Origin: JAUIIK01 sp963745675 | GTDB taxonomy: Bacteria; Chloroflexota; Chloroflexia; Thermomicrobiales; CFX8 | Direction: 5' to 3' | Length of the DNA: 64,000 nt | NCBI GenBank assembly: GCA_963745675.1 | Contig: CAVUYM010000013.1 | Location: forward strand, 323,811-387,810 | Shown here: piece after piece, positions 28,945-37,219 of the stretch | How the letters are laid out: every line of letters begins with the position of its first letter | Position numbering within the stretch: position 1 is the first letter of the stretch | Notes under the pieces: model-generated | The model's input: only the letters and a program-made list of their open reading frames with translations | Databases searched by the model: none | What the model was told of the DNA's origin: nothing | Program-made: the position numbers and the translations under genes

Positions 28945-29952
28945 GTGAGGAAAGTGCTGGTGCTGGGCGGTACCTCTTTCATCGGACCGTCGGTTGTGCG
29001 ATCGCTGGTCGAGGCAGGACACCGGGTGGCGGTCTTCAACCGTGGTCGAACTGATGCCGATCTGCCCGATGGGGTTGAACGGATCGTTGGGGAGCGGGAG
29101 CGGATTGACGAGTCGCGGGATGCGTTCGAAGCGTTCGGGCCGGATGTCGCGATCGACATGTATGCGATGACTGAGGAGGATGCCCGGCTGGCGCAGGCGG
29201 GGTTGCGAGGGATCGCCGGCCGGATGGTGGCGATCAGCAGCATGGATGTCTACCGGGCCTACGACCGCTTGCGCAAGGCCTATCCCGGTCCTCCGGACCC
29301 GGTGCCGCTGACCGAGGATTCGCCGCTGCGGGACCATCTCTACCCCTACCGTGGCGAGCACCGGCCCGCGAATATCGACCGGCCATACTTCCACGACTAC
29401 GACAAGATCATGGTCGAGCGGGTTGTCATGGGCGAGCCGGAGATGCCGGGCACGATCGTCCGGCTGCCGATGGTCTATGGCGAGCGCGATGGCCAGCATC
29501 GCTACTGGCAGTATCTGAAGCGGATGGACGACGGACGGCCTGCAATCGTCCTCAACGAGCGGGTGGCGGAATGGCGCTGCACCTGGGGCTTTGTCGACAA
29601 TATCGGCGACGCGATTGCGCTGGTCGCGACGGACGACCGTGCAGCGGGGCGGATCTACAACCTGGGCGAGCCGAACCACCCGACGACGACGGAGCTTGTG
29701 CGAGAGATCGCGTCGGTCGTCGGCTGGGAGGGTGAGATTGTGACGGTCTCCGACGAGGAACTTGATCCGGGGATCGACCCCGATCAGCATCTGGTTGGTG
29801 GGACGGCTCGGATTCGCGAGGAGCTGGGGTATTCCGAGAGAGTGCCGAGGGTGGAGGCGCTGCGGCGGACGGTGGCGTGGGAGCGAGAGCATCCGCCGGA
29901 GGATCCGATGGCGGGGATCGATTATGAGCGGGAAGATGAGTTGATGGGGTAG
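28945..29952 (+). CDS. NAD(P)-dependent epimerase/dehydratase (extended SDR)
   Basis: A 335-residue protein with the Rossmann motif LVLGGTSFIGPSVV (GGTxFIG form) and, later, ISSMDVYRAYDR and HDYDKIMVERVV (the Tyr-x-x-x-Lys pair). The GTG start at 28945 gives VRKVLVLGG directly, and an SD-like GGGAGGGAA lies about 7 bases upstream. The GGTxFIG form is shared with atypical SDRs that act on nucleotide sugars or bind RNA; the substrate is not evident. It is divergent from the DUF2339 gene. Confidence 0.85.
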   Translation: MRKVLVLGGTSFIGPSVVRSLVEAGHRVAVFNRGRTDADLPDGVERIVGERERIDESRDAFEAFGPDVAIDMYAMTEEDARLAQAGLRGIAGRMVAISSMDVYRAYDRLRKAYPGPPDPVPLTEDSPLRDHLYPYRGEHRPANIDRPYFHDYDKIMVERVVMGEPEMPGTIVRLPMVYGERDGQHRYWQYLKRMDDGRPAIVLNERVAEWRCTWGFVDNIGDAIALVATDDRAAGRIYNLGEPNHPTTTELVREIASVVGWEGEIVTVSDEELDPGIDPDQHLVGGTARIREELGYSERVPRVEALRRTVAWEREHPPEDPMAGIDYEREDELMG

Positions 29953-29956
29953 GGGA

Positions 29957-30007
29957 AACAGCCGCCCTCACCCCCGGCCCCTCTCCCAATTCTGGGAGAG
30001 GGGAGGA
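29957..30007. repeat. C-tract/G-tract palindromic repeat
   Basis: CCCTCACCCCCGGCCCCTCTCCC faces GGGAGAGGGGAGG across a short spacer with AATTCT. It is a member of the family seen at 2.6, 14.7, 36.8 and 37.2 kb. It lies 5 bases after the SDR stop and could act as a weak transcription barrier. Confidence 0.7.
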
Positions 30008-30038
30008 AGAGACTGATGTCGATGGTAAAGGGGAGATT

Positions 30039-30600
30039 GTGGACGATCAGGTAGTCAATATTGTTGGGGATCGGGTGAGTCTGGGGCCGTTGCGGCGGGA
30101 TCTGGTGGGGGAGTATCAGCGCTGGTTCAACGATGTGTCGACGAGTGCGACGCTGGGGCTATCCTGGCCGACGACGTTTGAGGAGGAACTGGCGACGTTT
30201 GAGCGGCGAGTGGCCAGTTCGAGCGAGATCTATTTCACGGTCTATGAGCGGGAGACGGCACGGCCGATTGGGATTGCCTACCTCTATGAGGTCGATGCGC
30301 GGCATGGGCGGGGGAGCTTCGGGGTCACGATTGGCGCTGCGGAGTGTCGCGGCAAGGGGTATGGCACCGAGGCGACGCGGCTGACGCTGGACTATGCCTT
30401 CAACTCTTACGGGTTGAACAATGTGATGCTGACTGTCTATGAGTTCAACGCTGGTGGCATCCGGGCCTATGAGAAGGCTGGCTTCCGGGAGTTTGGCCGC
30501 CGTCACCAGTGCTAGCCGCATGGGCCAGCAGCTCTGGGATATCGTCTATATGGAGTGCCTGGCGGAGTGGTTTGAGGATGACGAAAGCAGGAGTCTGTAG
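30039..30600 (+). CDS. GNAT family N-acetyltransferase, C-terminal frameshift
   Basis: Starts at GTG 30039 (GGGGAGA just upstream). The reading RVSLGPLRRDLVGEYQRWFN is the RimJ/RimL-type opening. The acetyl-CoA-binding motif A is IGAAECRGKGYGTEATRL (Q/RxxGxG/A form), followed by NNVMLTVYEFNAGGIRAYEK and GFREFGRR. That frame stops at 30515, but the usual last strand and helix continue in another frame (MGQQLWDIVYMECLAEWF) to a TAG at 30600, so one base is gained or lost near 30505. Repaired length is about 186 residues. It probably acetylates a protein N-terminus or small molecule. Confidence 0.8.
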
Positions 30601-31082
30601 GGGTGGAGCTTGTGTCACTCGTACCACCTAATTCAAGGTAATAATCGTGGGTCTATCGGCAATGAGCACCTTTAGGCCGGAAAGATCAACCATGGGCAAC
30701 CTCGGTGTCATCTTGAGCGGAGCGCAGCTGGGCACCCACCGCGTGGGTACGAAAGAACTTGTTCCCCGTTCGGATGATGATATTGGACGTAGATCCCTCG
30801 ACAAGCTTCGGGATGACACCCTTTGGGTGTCTGATCAGGGCAGAAACAGGAGATGTACGTTCAATTTGGTGGAACAAGTGAGATTGTCTCCACTCGCGTA
30901 CGCATGCGATTTGGTCGTCGAGTGGACTCGTACGGTGTAGTTCGCGGATGTCCACACGAACTAGATTCTCGACTTGCTGCTGGCGACCTCGGGCTCAGCG
31001 AGACTCCAGGATGTTTTCGAGGGACTCTGACCCGCACCAGTAGTTAGGCTCAAACCCGGAATCGTTTTGTGCGGTAAGCAGA
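30601..31082. repeat. Intergenic region with REPIN-like inverted repeat pair 2
   Basis: About 480 bases with no supportable gene. It contains a unit beginning GTCATCTTGAGCGGAGCG at 30707 and an inverted partner TAGATCCCTCG...TTCGGGATGAC at 30790-30817, the same two-unit layout as the pairs at 1.4, 45.0, 46.6 and 48.2 kb. The rest (30820-31080) shows nothing that I can support. Confidence 0.65.
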
Positions 31083-31802
31083 TCATCTCCTGGTGACGGC
31101 GGTCTTGACGTGTCGTTCGCCTCTAGGATGGGCACCAGGTTCAAGCAGCGCCAGCAACACCCGATAGATCATCATGAAGAGGATGCTTGCAGTTGTAACG
31201 AAGTAAATCGTCATCACCCAAATGGTGGCGCGATCGGTCCCAGCGCCGATGCCGTGTATCAGCGCAAGTGCCCAGAATGCGAATGTGAGGTAGTGGAGCG
31301 TGCGCCATCTGGCTTTGCCTATCCAGCGCCGGGCCGGGAAACTTACGGCGATCCCGACCAGCCCCCAGGCCGACAGGATCCCGAGGTCGGACCAGGGTTG
31401 CCTGACATCTGACACCATTGGAACGAGTGCGCCAGACAGTCCGATTGGCACCGTTGGATCGACGGCGATGGTGAGCACATGAATGGCAACTCCTGCCAGT
31501 GCGAGATCAGTCGACAGGCGATGGATCGCCAGGGATATGCCTGCGTCGCCAGCGATGCCAAACAGCCTGGTCGTCAGGCTGAGTCCGGTGAGGACTGAAA
31601 GCCACAGCAAGATGTAGGTCGTCATCGCCGCTGAGCGAGTTATGTACCAGACCAGTGGGCTGATCGATTGGCCCGTGGCGAGACTGATGAATATCAGGCC
31701 GAGGATGAATCCTATCCCTGCGATCAGAGCAAGTGGACCGACCTCACCCCAGGAATCGGAGGCTCGTTGCGTACGGGTAGCGCTCCTACTAATGGTAGAC
31801 AT
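31083..31802 (-). CDS. Ferric reductase-like transmembrane protein
   Basis: A 239-residue protein with six hydrophobic helices. The start ATG 31802 is chosen for GGAGG 9 bases upstream. Histidines sit where the heme ligands of the FRD/MsrQ fold are expected: SLAIHRLSTDLALAGVAIHVL (helix 3) and WRTLHYLTFAFWALALIHGIG (helix 5). Such proteins carry electrons across the membrane by heme b, to iron or to a periplasmic partner. The opening MTTYILLWLSVLTGLSL matches Chloroflexota and actinobacterial members. It is the last gene of a small (-) strand cluster; the gene before overlaps its start by 14 bases. Confidence 0.8.
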   Translation of the reverse strand: MSTISRSATRTQRASDSWGEVGPLALIAGIGFILGLIFISLATGQSISPLVWYITRSAAMTTYILLWLSVLTGLSLTTRLFGIAGDAGISLAIHRLSTDLALAGVAIHVLTIAVDPTVPIGLSGALVPMVSDVRQPWSDLGILSAWGLVGIAVSFPARRWIGKARWRTLHYLTFAFWALALIHGIGAGTDRATIWVMTIYFVTTASILFMMIYRVLLALLEPGAHPRGERHVKTAVTRR

Positions 31803-32040
31803 CGATGGGAGCCTCCGAATCAAAATCCTTGAACGTGACTTGCTGGTAACCAATGAGCGGTAGGCAAGCCAAGGGATATTCGGCGAGTTCTTTGCACTCC
31901 GCGTTGTTGGGGTCGGCGAAGAACACGGCAGATCCGGCTTCGGCTCGAAGTGCCCTACAAGCCTCGTCTCGGTGATTCCCAGTCAACAGGAACTCTATTT
32001 CGCGACTCAAGCTGTATTGCCGGAGTTGTTGCGCTCTCAT
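31789..32040 (-). CDS. Hypothetical small cysteine-containing protein
   Basis: An 83-residue reading frame lying between two co-directional genes. Its ATG overlaps the stop of the upstream gene (ATGA at 32037-32040), and its end overlaps the start of the ferric-reductase-like gene, an arrangement that favours a real, translationally coupled gene. It has three cysteines (EACRAL, NAECKEL, LACLPL) and no membrane segment. I recognise no family. A short cytoplasmic or cofactor-binding partner of the membrane protein is possible but unproven. Confidence 0.45.
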   Translation of the reverse strand: MRAQQLRQYSLSREIEFLLTGNHRDEACRALRAEAGSAVFFADPNNAECKELAEYPLACLPLIGYQQVTFKDFDSEAPIDVYH

Positions 32041-32402
32041 GATGAGCGGGTTCTGACGCGGGGCTTCCGTGTCGGGACAACGGGAGCTACCGGCCGGGGA
32101 GTCACAGTTGAGGTTGCAAGTGCGCTCTGTTCAGGCGTCTTCGTTGTCTCAGCTGTCGCAACCGTTCCAGCCGTCGTTGTAGGTGTGGCGGGCACAAGCG
32201 GTTGCCGGGCGGTCGGAATCACCGGGGCGACTTGTTGCGGGATCTGACTGGTTGTCGAGGATTCCACTGGCTGCGAGCTGGCCGGAGCCTGGGCGATAAT
32301 GATTCCGAGAAAGAGGGCCGCACTTCCAGCAGAGCCGGCGAGTACGAGACCTTGTAGACGAGCCTGGCGCTTTCGCCGCGTCGCGCGACGATCCGTGGTC
32401 AT
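32037..32402 (-). CDS. Membrane-anchored Thr/Pro/Val-rich protein
   Basis: A 121-residue protein with a basic N-terminus (RRATRRKRQARL), one hydrophobic helix (VLAGSAGSAALFLGIIIAQA) and a long Ala/Thr/Pro/Val-rich tail that should lie outside the membrane. There is no catalytic motif. Its stop overlaps the next start. As first gene of a run that ends in a ferric-reductase-like protein, it may be an anchor or the truncated relic of an FMN-binding partner. Low-complexity composition makes family assignment unsafe. Confidence 0.55.
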   Translation of the reverse strand: MTTDRRATRRKRQARLQGLVLAGSAGSAALFLGIIIAQAPASSQPVESSTTSQIPQQVAPVIPTARQPLVPATPTTTAGTVATAETTKTPEQSALATSTVTPRPVAPVVPTRKPRVRTRSS

Positions 32403-32514
32403 AGTTGATTTCCGTTTCAGTGAATGTCAGTAGATTGGCCCAACCCCTGCAGGTCATACTCACCTTCAATGTTTATTCCCTCTACTCTTTCGGCAGCGGG
32501 ACTGCAGCTTGAAC

Positions 32515-32676
32515 TCACAAGCAGTCCTTCGAGCAAAGGGATGTCGCCAAGGGAATAGCAGTTTGCATACCCGCATTTTCCTGGAGACGTGTCCGCAGTA
32601 GCACTGCGCCAATGATCAATGCGAAGAGCAGCGCCACTATTGCGGCAACCCATAGTGCGCTCGTGCGTGATTTCAA
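32515..32676 (-). CDS. Possible small single-helix membrane protein
   Basis: From a TTG at 32676, with GGGAG about 7 bases upstream, a 53-residue frame reads KSRTSALWVAAIVALLFALI then IGAVLLRTRL and ends SLCSKDCL. The basic start, one clean transmembrane helix and a terminal Cys-x-x-x-Cys suggest a small membrane protein upstream of the ferric-reductase-like cluster. The start codon is non-ATG and the assignment is tentative; the longer frame on the same strand has an unlikely composition. Confidence 0.35.
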   Translation of the reverse strand: MKSRTSALWVAAIVALLFALIIGAVLLRTRLQENAGMQTAIPLATSLCSKDCL

Positions 32677-32854
32677 CGGCCACTCCCGAGGTCGTGCAGC
32701 GGTTAGATCTCACCGCCTCGCTCAATTCTCAGTAACAGTCTAGGAACCAAGAATGAAACGTACCTGAAACTGAGCCCGAGATTGAACACGTCAATTGAAT
32801 AATTCGCGAGAGCATTCGGACAACACACGAAATCGCTCGACGCCACATGACTGG

Positions 32855-34110
32855 CTAGTACACTGTCACACCTCAAATGAGGGATACAACCGGTGCAGTT
32901 TGATGCGGGCATCGTCGGTCGTGAAGCGCCAGTCGATCGGGGCACCCTTCGCATTGCGCTCGACCACCCACGTCGCCACCTCGGCTTCCAGGAAGGTCCG
33001 ATCCGGTACACGTCGGTTCACGCACTGACGACTGCCAAGGGCACCCGCACTCAACTCGATCTCCGCCATGTTCAACCAACTACCGTGCTTCGGGGTGTAG
33101 TGAATTTCCAGCTTGCCTACCAGCCGTCTGGCTTGTGCGGGCGGGAAGCGCTCGTACAGCGCGCCGGGGTATGCGTGTTGAGGTTGTCCATGATGAGCAC
33201 GATGCGTTCCGCCTCGGGGTAGGCGACATCAACCAGGTACTCGATCTGCTCCGCCCAGTCCCGTTTCGTGCGCTGCTCGGTCACCGTCACCTGGCGCCAG
33301 CCCCGCAACGGTTCACAAAAGAGGAAGAGATTGAGCACCCCGCCACGCGTGTATTCGTAGTCCTCGCGACGCACGGGGTGCCCTCTGGGCCCCGGGCGCA
33401 TCGGCAGCGGCTCCCGCACTTCACAGAGCACCTGTTTGTTGACTTGTGCCTCTGGCCATGCAGATCACTGGCCGCTGCGGATCATAGGGCCGCGTGTAGA
33501 CCTCGAGCACATCCTCCATATGCCAGACAAACTCACCACTCTGCTCGGGTGGGATCACCCACTGCTCTTCCCGATGAGGCTGGAGTTCGTTTTTTTGAGC
33601 ACGCGTCCCACCGTCTGATGGGAGATACGCTCGACGATCTCCAACTCAACCAATTGGTCAGCCAAGAGCCGCAGACTCCAGGCGGCGTAGCCTGCAGGCG
33701 GCTCACCACAGGCCAGCGCGATCAGGTACGCTTCCTGCTCGCCATCCAGCTTGCGCTGATAGACCCGGTTGGGCGTGCGCCGGTTGAGGGTCGCTTCCAG
33801 GCCCTCCTCGACGTACTGCTGGCGCACCCGTGCTACCGTCGGTTGACTGGTCTCGACCGCGTCGGCGACGCGCACATCGATCCAGCCCGGCCCATCCGGT
33901 CCCTGGTCGCTCTTGAGCAGCATCCGGGCGCGGGCCAGCTTGCGGGCTGGGGCCGTGCCCGCTGCAATCAAGCCCTGGAGATAGCTCCGTTCCTCTGCAC
34001 TCAACTCCACGACATACTTCTTGCGCATGCTCGCTCCTCCCTGCTACGCTTCGCGCCTCAGGGTAGAGCATGACCAATCATCACTCAAATCACGTGGACC
34101 GCTGTACTAG
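32855..34110 (-). mobile_element. IS630-type insertion sequence with decayed transposase
   Basis: The element is bounded by CTAGTACA at 32855-32862 and its inverse TGTACTAG at 34103-34110; the similarity extends imperfectly inward to CTCAAAT and ATTTGAG. The span of about 1.26 kb and the TA inside CTAG at each end fit IS630/Tc1-type insertion at TA. It contains one transposase gene in several frames. Confidence 0.7.
32866..34028 (-). pseudogene. IS630 family transposase, frameshifted
   Basis: From ATG 34028 (MRKKYVVELSAEERSYLQGL), the N-terminal helix-turn-helix pair includes TSQPTVARVRQQYVEEGLEA and NRRTPNRVYQRKLDGEQEAY, followed by SLRLLADQLVELEIVERISH. The frame fails near 33570. The DDE catalytic part is spread over other frames: a DPQRPVICMA region near 33470, then GWRQVTVTEQRTKRDWAEQI with LIMDNLNTHT (second Asp) near 33200, then GSWLNMAEIELS (the Glu) near 33070, ending HRLYPSFEV at 32866. 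All three catalytic regions are recognisable but at least three frameshifts separate them, so the enzyme as read is dead. Confidence 0.85.
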
Positions 34111-34117
34111 TTCCTAA

Positions 34118-34657
34118 CTACGCTCGCGCAGCGCCGCCGCCAGAACCGATCTTATGTATGAGATCACGCGTGGTGAGTCCAGCACTTACCCGTTGGTAGA
34201 GATCTTCTGCGATCGGTCGATACTGAGCCGCATCCTGATCCGGTAGACCAGTAAAGGAAGCAAATAATCCAAGAGCTGGCAGTGGACTTGAGCCGCGGTT
34301 CAACAACTCCTCGCAGTACCTGGCGTCAAGTGAGGAAAGCTCGCCCCAGATGAACGCTATAGAAGTGACGCCAGAACAGGATTTCAGGTTCCGATCCGAA
34401 CTTCACTTCAGCTTCATCAAGCAACTCATGCATTCGAACCCACGCGGTTTCAAGAAAGTCAATTTCAACTCATGAGCCGCCGCATAGCCTCCGTCGTTAG
34501 CGACAAAGTAGAGGACGCTCAGATTGAGATACGCTTCCAGACTTGCCTCGCCGGAGGTAATAAGCCGCTCGTACAGTCGCGATGCCTCCAAAACATCATC
34601 GTTGTACTCTGCCTCCATTATTTCTGAATCGTCAATCACTCTATATCCTCCACACAT
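34118..34657 (-). pseudogene. Hypothetical protein, two frameshifts, abutting the insertion sequence
   Basis: Three co-directional pieces form one reading. The first is SLEAYLNLSVLYFVANDGGY (from ATG 34657). The second, after a shift near 34465, reads ETAWVRMHELLDEAEVKFGS and WRHFYSVHLGRAF. The third, after a shift near 34345, reads ARYCEELLNRGSSPLPALGL to the TAG at 34118. Repaired length is about 180 residues, mostly helical, of the sort seen in small immunity or SMI1-like partner proteins, but I cannot name a family. Its stop lies 8 bases from the IS630 edge. Confidence 0.45.
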
Positions 34658-34847
34658 TTCTCTGGTCTAGAGGGCACCTCGTGGAATGGCATTAGGCCCC
34701 GCTAAACTCTGCGCCAATGCCAATCCCGATTCACAGTAGGAGGCGATGGCCACGACCAAGACTTGGGCATGAGGGTTCTTCCCTACAAGAGTACAATCGG
34801 AAGGTTGATTTGAGGGATATTGGGTTAGCTGGGGAAGTTAGAACATC

Positions 34848-35769
34848 TTGAAGATCTTTGATTCACACGTGCATTTTCCATGGGGCGAGGACCGCGATCG
34901 CGGTCGAAGTGACCGACGAACTGGTCGAGCGGGCAAGGGCGGCGAATGTCGAGCACCTGTGTTTGCTGGGGTCGCGTTTTGGCGAGTCCAACGCTCGAGT
35001 TCAAGTTGCGATCGAGCGCTATCCGGAGATGCTGTTCGGTCTCTACGGGGTCGATCTCGACAACGAGACGCCGGAACAAATTCACGAGGCGGCGGCGCGC
35101 GGCTACCGCGGCCTGAAGGTGATCCTGCCGACGAAGCGATATGACCATCCGGACTATTTCCCGATTTTCGAGGCGGCCGAGGAGAATAATTTCGTCTGTC
35201 TCTTCCACACCGGCGTCATCGGTGGCGGCTTCGATTACCGGGTGCGTGACCCATTCGACCCGGAGGTCATCAAAGCGGTGCGCTCGCGTGAGGAATCGCG
35301 TGCAGGACGCGGGATGTCGTCGGCGCACATGGAGCCGATTGCGCTGGATACGATTGCATTTACCTTCCCATTCCTTAAGATCATCGGCGCGCATCTGGGC
35401 ATTGGCTACTACGACGTTGCCGCGCACATTGCCCGCTGGCGGCGAAATGTCTTCTGGGACATCTCCGGTGGCGAGATGGTCCGGCGCCACATCATCGAAC
35501 GCAAGTTGATCCCCTCAGAGATCTCGCACTTCAAGCTGCTCTACGGCTCGGACAACAACGACCGCTTCGAGGACGAGATTCGAGACTGGGAGACGATGTT
35601 CGACATGCTGCGGCTGGACGAAGAAGCCCGCGAGCGTATTTTCTACGGCAACGCGGCGCGTCTCTTTGGCGTCATCCCGGTTGAAGATGCTGGCTACGTC
35701 GCACCCGAACCTGCCGGAGCCGCGACCGGCGGGGACGACGATCGACTAGCGTCCCGCGATCGCCGGTAG
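34848..35769 (+). CDS. Amidohydrolase 2-type metal-dependent hydrolase, N-terminal frameshift
   Basis: The start TTG 34848 (GGGGAAG upstream) gives MKIFDSHVHFPWGED with the HxH metal motif of the amidohydrolase TIM barrel. A one-base shift near 34893 leads to AIAVEVTDELVERARAANVE and the rest of the protein in one frame. Later family marks are NFVCLFHTG (metal His), LKIIGAHLGIGYYD (His), and LLYGSDNND (catalytic Asp), ending in a Pro/Ala-rich tail. This matches the Amidohydro_2 group (decarboxylases and hydrolases of aromatic or lactone substrates). Repaired length is about 306 residues. The substrate is unknown. Confidence 0.8.
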
Positions 35770-35870
35770 GTGCGGCGGAAAAGTATGTTACAGGGGATAG
35801 TTCACAGCAGAGTCTGTGCATGAACCATCCCCGCGTCTTCTCCGCAGTTTCAACATAGGGGATCAATACG

Positions 35871-36764
35871 ATGACAACTGATGAACATGCCAGTGCGCTA
35901 AAGGGCCGCCGGGTGGCGGTGCTTGGCTGCGGGATCATGGGCGAGGCGATGATCGCCTCGATGCTGAAGGGCGAGCTGGTGTCGGCCGACCAGATCACCG
36001 GCGCTGAGCCGGCTGACTGGCGACGGAATGAGCTGGCGAATCGCTATGCCTTCGAGCTGACAGCGGACAATAGCGTTGCGGTTCAGGATGCTGATGTCGT
36101 GCTGTTGACGGTGAAACCGCAGTCGCTCGATAGTGTCTTCTCCGATCTACGCGGTCAGCTGCGAGATGGTCAGGTGGTGGTGTCGATTGCAGCCGGGGCG
36201 ACGTTGAGCCGTCTGCTGACTGGCCTCGGCCATCCGCAGATCGTCCGGGCGATGCCGAATACGCCCTCGCAGATCGGCCAGGGAATGACCGTCTGGATGT
36301 CGACGCCGGATGTGAGCGACGCGCAGAATGAAATGGTTGCGGCGGTTCTGAGCGCGATGGGTAAGGCGGTGCGGGTCAAGGACGAGAACGAGGTCGATAT
36401 GGCGACCGCGCTCTCCGGCACCGGCCCGGCCTACATCTTCATGATGATGGAGGCGCTGATCGACGCCGGGGTGCACCTTGGCTTCTCACGCCACATCGCC
36501 GAAGAACTGGTCTTGCAGACGATTCTCGGGTCGGTGCTCTTCGCGCGCGACTCGGAGCTCCACCCGGCCGAACTGCGCAATATGGTGACCTCGCCGGGCG
36601 GGACGACGGCCAACGCGCTCTATCATATGGAAAAGGGCGGCCTGCGGACGGTCGTGGCCCGCGCCGTCTGGGCGGCCTACGAGCGCACGGTCGAACTCGG
36701 CGCAGGCGATTCGACACCTACCGCGCCCAGAGAGTTTGGGCGGTCGGAGAGTCTGGATGATTAG
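35871..36764 (+). CDS. proC: Pyrroline-5-carboxylate reductase
   Basis: A 297-residue enzyme for the last step of proline synthesis, reducing pyrroline-5-carboxylate with NAD(P)H. The N-terminal Rossmann motif is VAVLGCGIMGEAMIASML. VLLTVKPQSLDSVF and VVSIAAGATLSRL follow, then VRAMPNTPSQIGQGMTVW, and the C-terminal helical dimerisation domain with ALSGTGPAYIFMMMEALIDA and TSPGGTTANALYHMEKGGLR, the conserved P5CR signature. The ATG start has AGGGGAT upstream. It is a monocistronic gene. Confidence 0.95.
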   Translation: MTTDEHASALKGRRVAVLGCGIMGEAMIASMLKGELVSADQITGAEPADWRRNELANRYAFELTADNSVAVQDADVVLLTVKPQSLDSVFSDLRGQLRDGQVVVSIAAGATLSRLLTGLGHPQIVRAMPNTPSQIGQGMTVWMSTPDVSDAQNEMVAAVLSAMGKAVRVKDENEVDMATALSGTGPAYIFMMMEALIDAGVHLGFSRHIAEELVLQTILGSVLFARDSELHPAELRNMVTSPGGTTANALYHMEKGGLRTVVARAVWAAYERTVELGAGDSTPTAPREFGRSESLDD

Positions 36765-36970
36765 GGATTAGGGAACAGGCAAGAGGTAACAGGGAATAGG
36801 GAAGCAGCCGGAGAGGCTCCCTCCCCCGTCCCCTCCCTCGAAACCAAGGGAGGGGTGTTCTATTAGAAGCCCTGAGTCTTCCCGGCACTCATCGAGATTT
36901 CAGAGTTGTTCCCCTTCCTCGTGCCCAAAGGGCGTCCAGAGGGCGGGGCTAGGGGGAGGGAGCTGTTCCA
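36761..36970. repeat. G-tract tandem repeat and two palindromic repeats
   Basis: Overlapping the proC stop, a (+) strand run of GGGATTA / GGGAACA / GGGAATA units (36761-36807) is followed by CCCTCCCTCGAAACC...AGGGAGGGG (about 36810-36856) and a looser unit with GGGCGGGGCTAGGGGGAGGG (about 36920-36965). The last supplies the ribosome-binding purines for the next small gene. Confidence 0.65.
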
Positions 36971-36971
36971 A

Positions 36972-37148
36972 ATGACCGATATGGAACGCTATGGGCGAAT
37001 ATTGCTGACGATTGCGGTGCTGGGATTGTTCCTGACGATTGTGGCGAGCATGATCGTAGGGCGATATCTGACGCCGACGCTGGTTATCGTGGCCGTCTTC
37101 GGGATTGTCGGGTTTGTGATGATGCGGCGGGGTAAGGGAAGTTTGTAG
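36972..37148 (+). CDS. Small two-helix membrane protein
   Basis: A 58-residue protein beginning ATG 36972, with GGGGGAGGGAG about 10 bases upstream. A short polar start (TDMERYGR) precedes helix one (ILLTIAVLGLFLTIVASMIV), a GRYLTP turn, helix two (TLVIVAVFGIVGFVMM) and a basic end (RRGKGSL). No family recognised. The clean hairpin topology and good ribosome site support a real gene. Confidence 0.6.
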   Translation: MTDMERYGRILLTIAVLGLFLTIVASMIVGRYLTPTLVIVAVFGIVGFVMMRRGKGSL

Positions 37149-37212
37149 GAAATCCTCCCTCACCCCCCGGCCCCCTCTCCCACTGCTACGCGGGGAGAGG
37201 GGGAGGAAATCC
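37149..37212. repeat. C-tract/G-tract palindromic repeat
   Basis: CCTCCCTCACCCCCCGGCCC and CTCTCCCACTG face GCGGGGAGAGGGGGAGG. Located between convergent genes and of the same family as 29957-30007. Confidence 0.7.
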
Positions 37213-37219
37213 ACAGTTG

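Noticed and set aside
30853..31047. Short (+) strand frame downstream of the GNAT gene
   Set aside because: No ribosome site, no recognisable domain, and it overlaps repeat-rich intergenic DNA.
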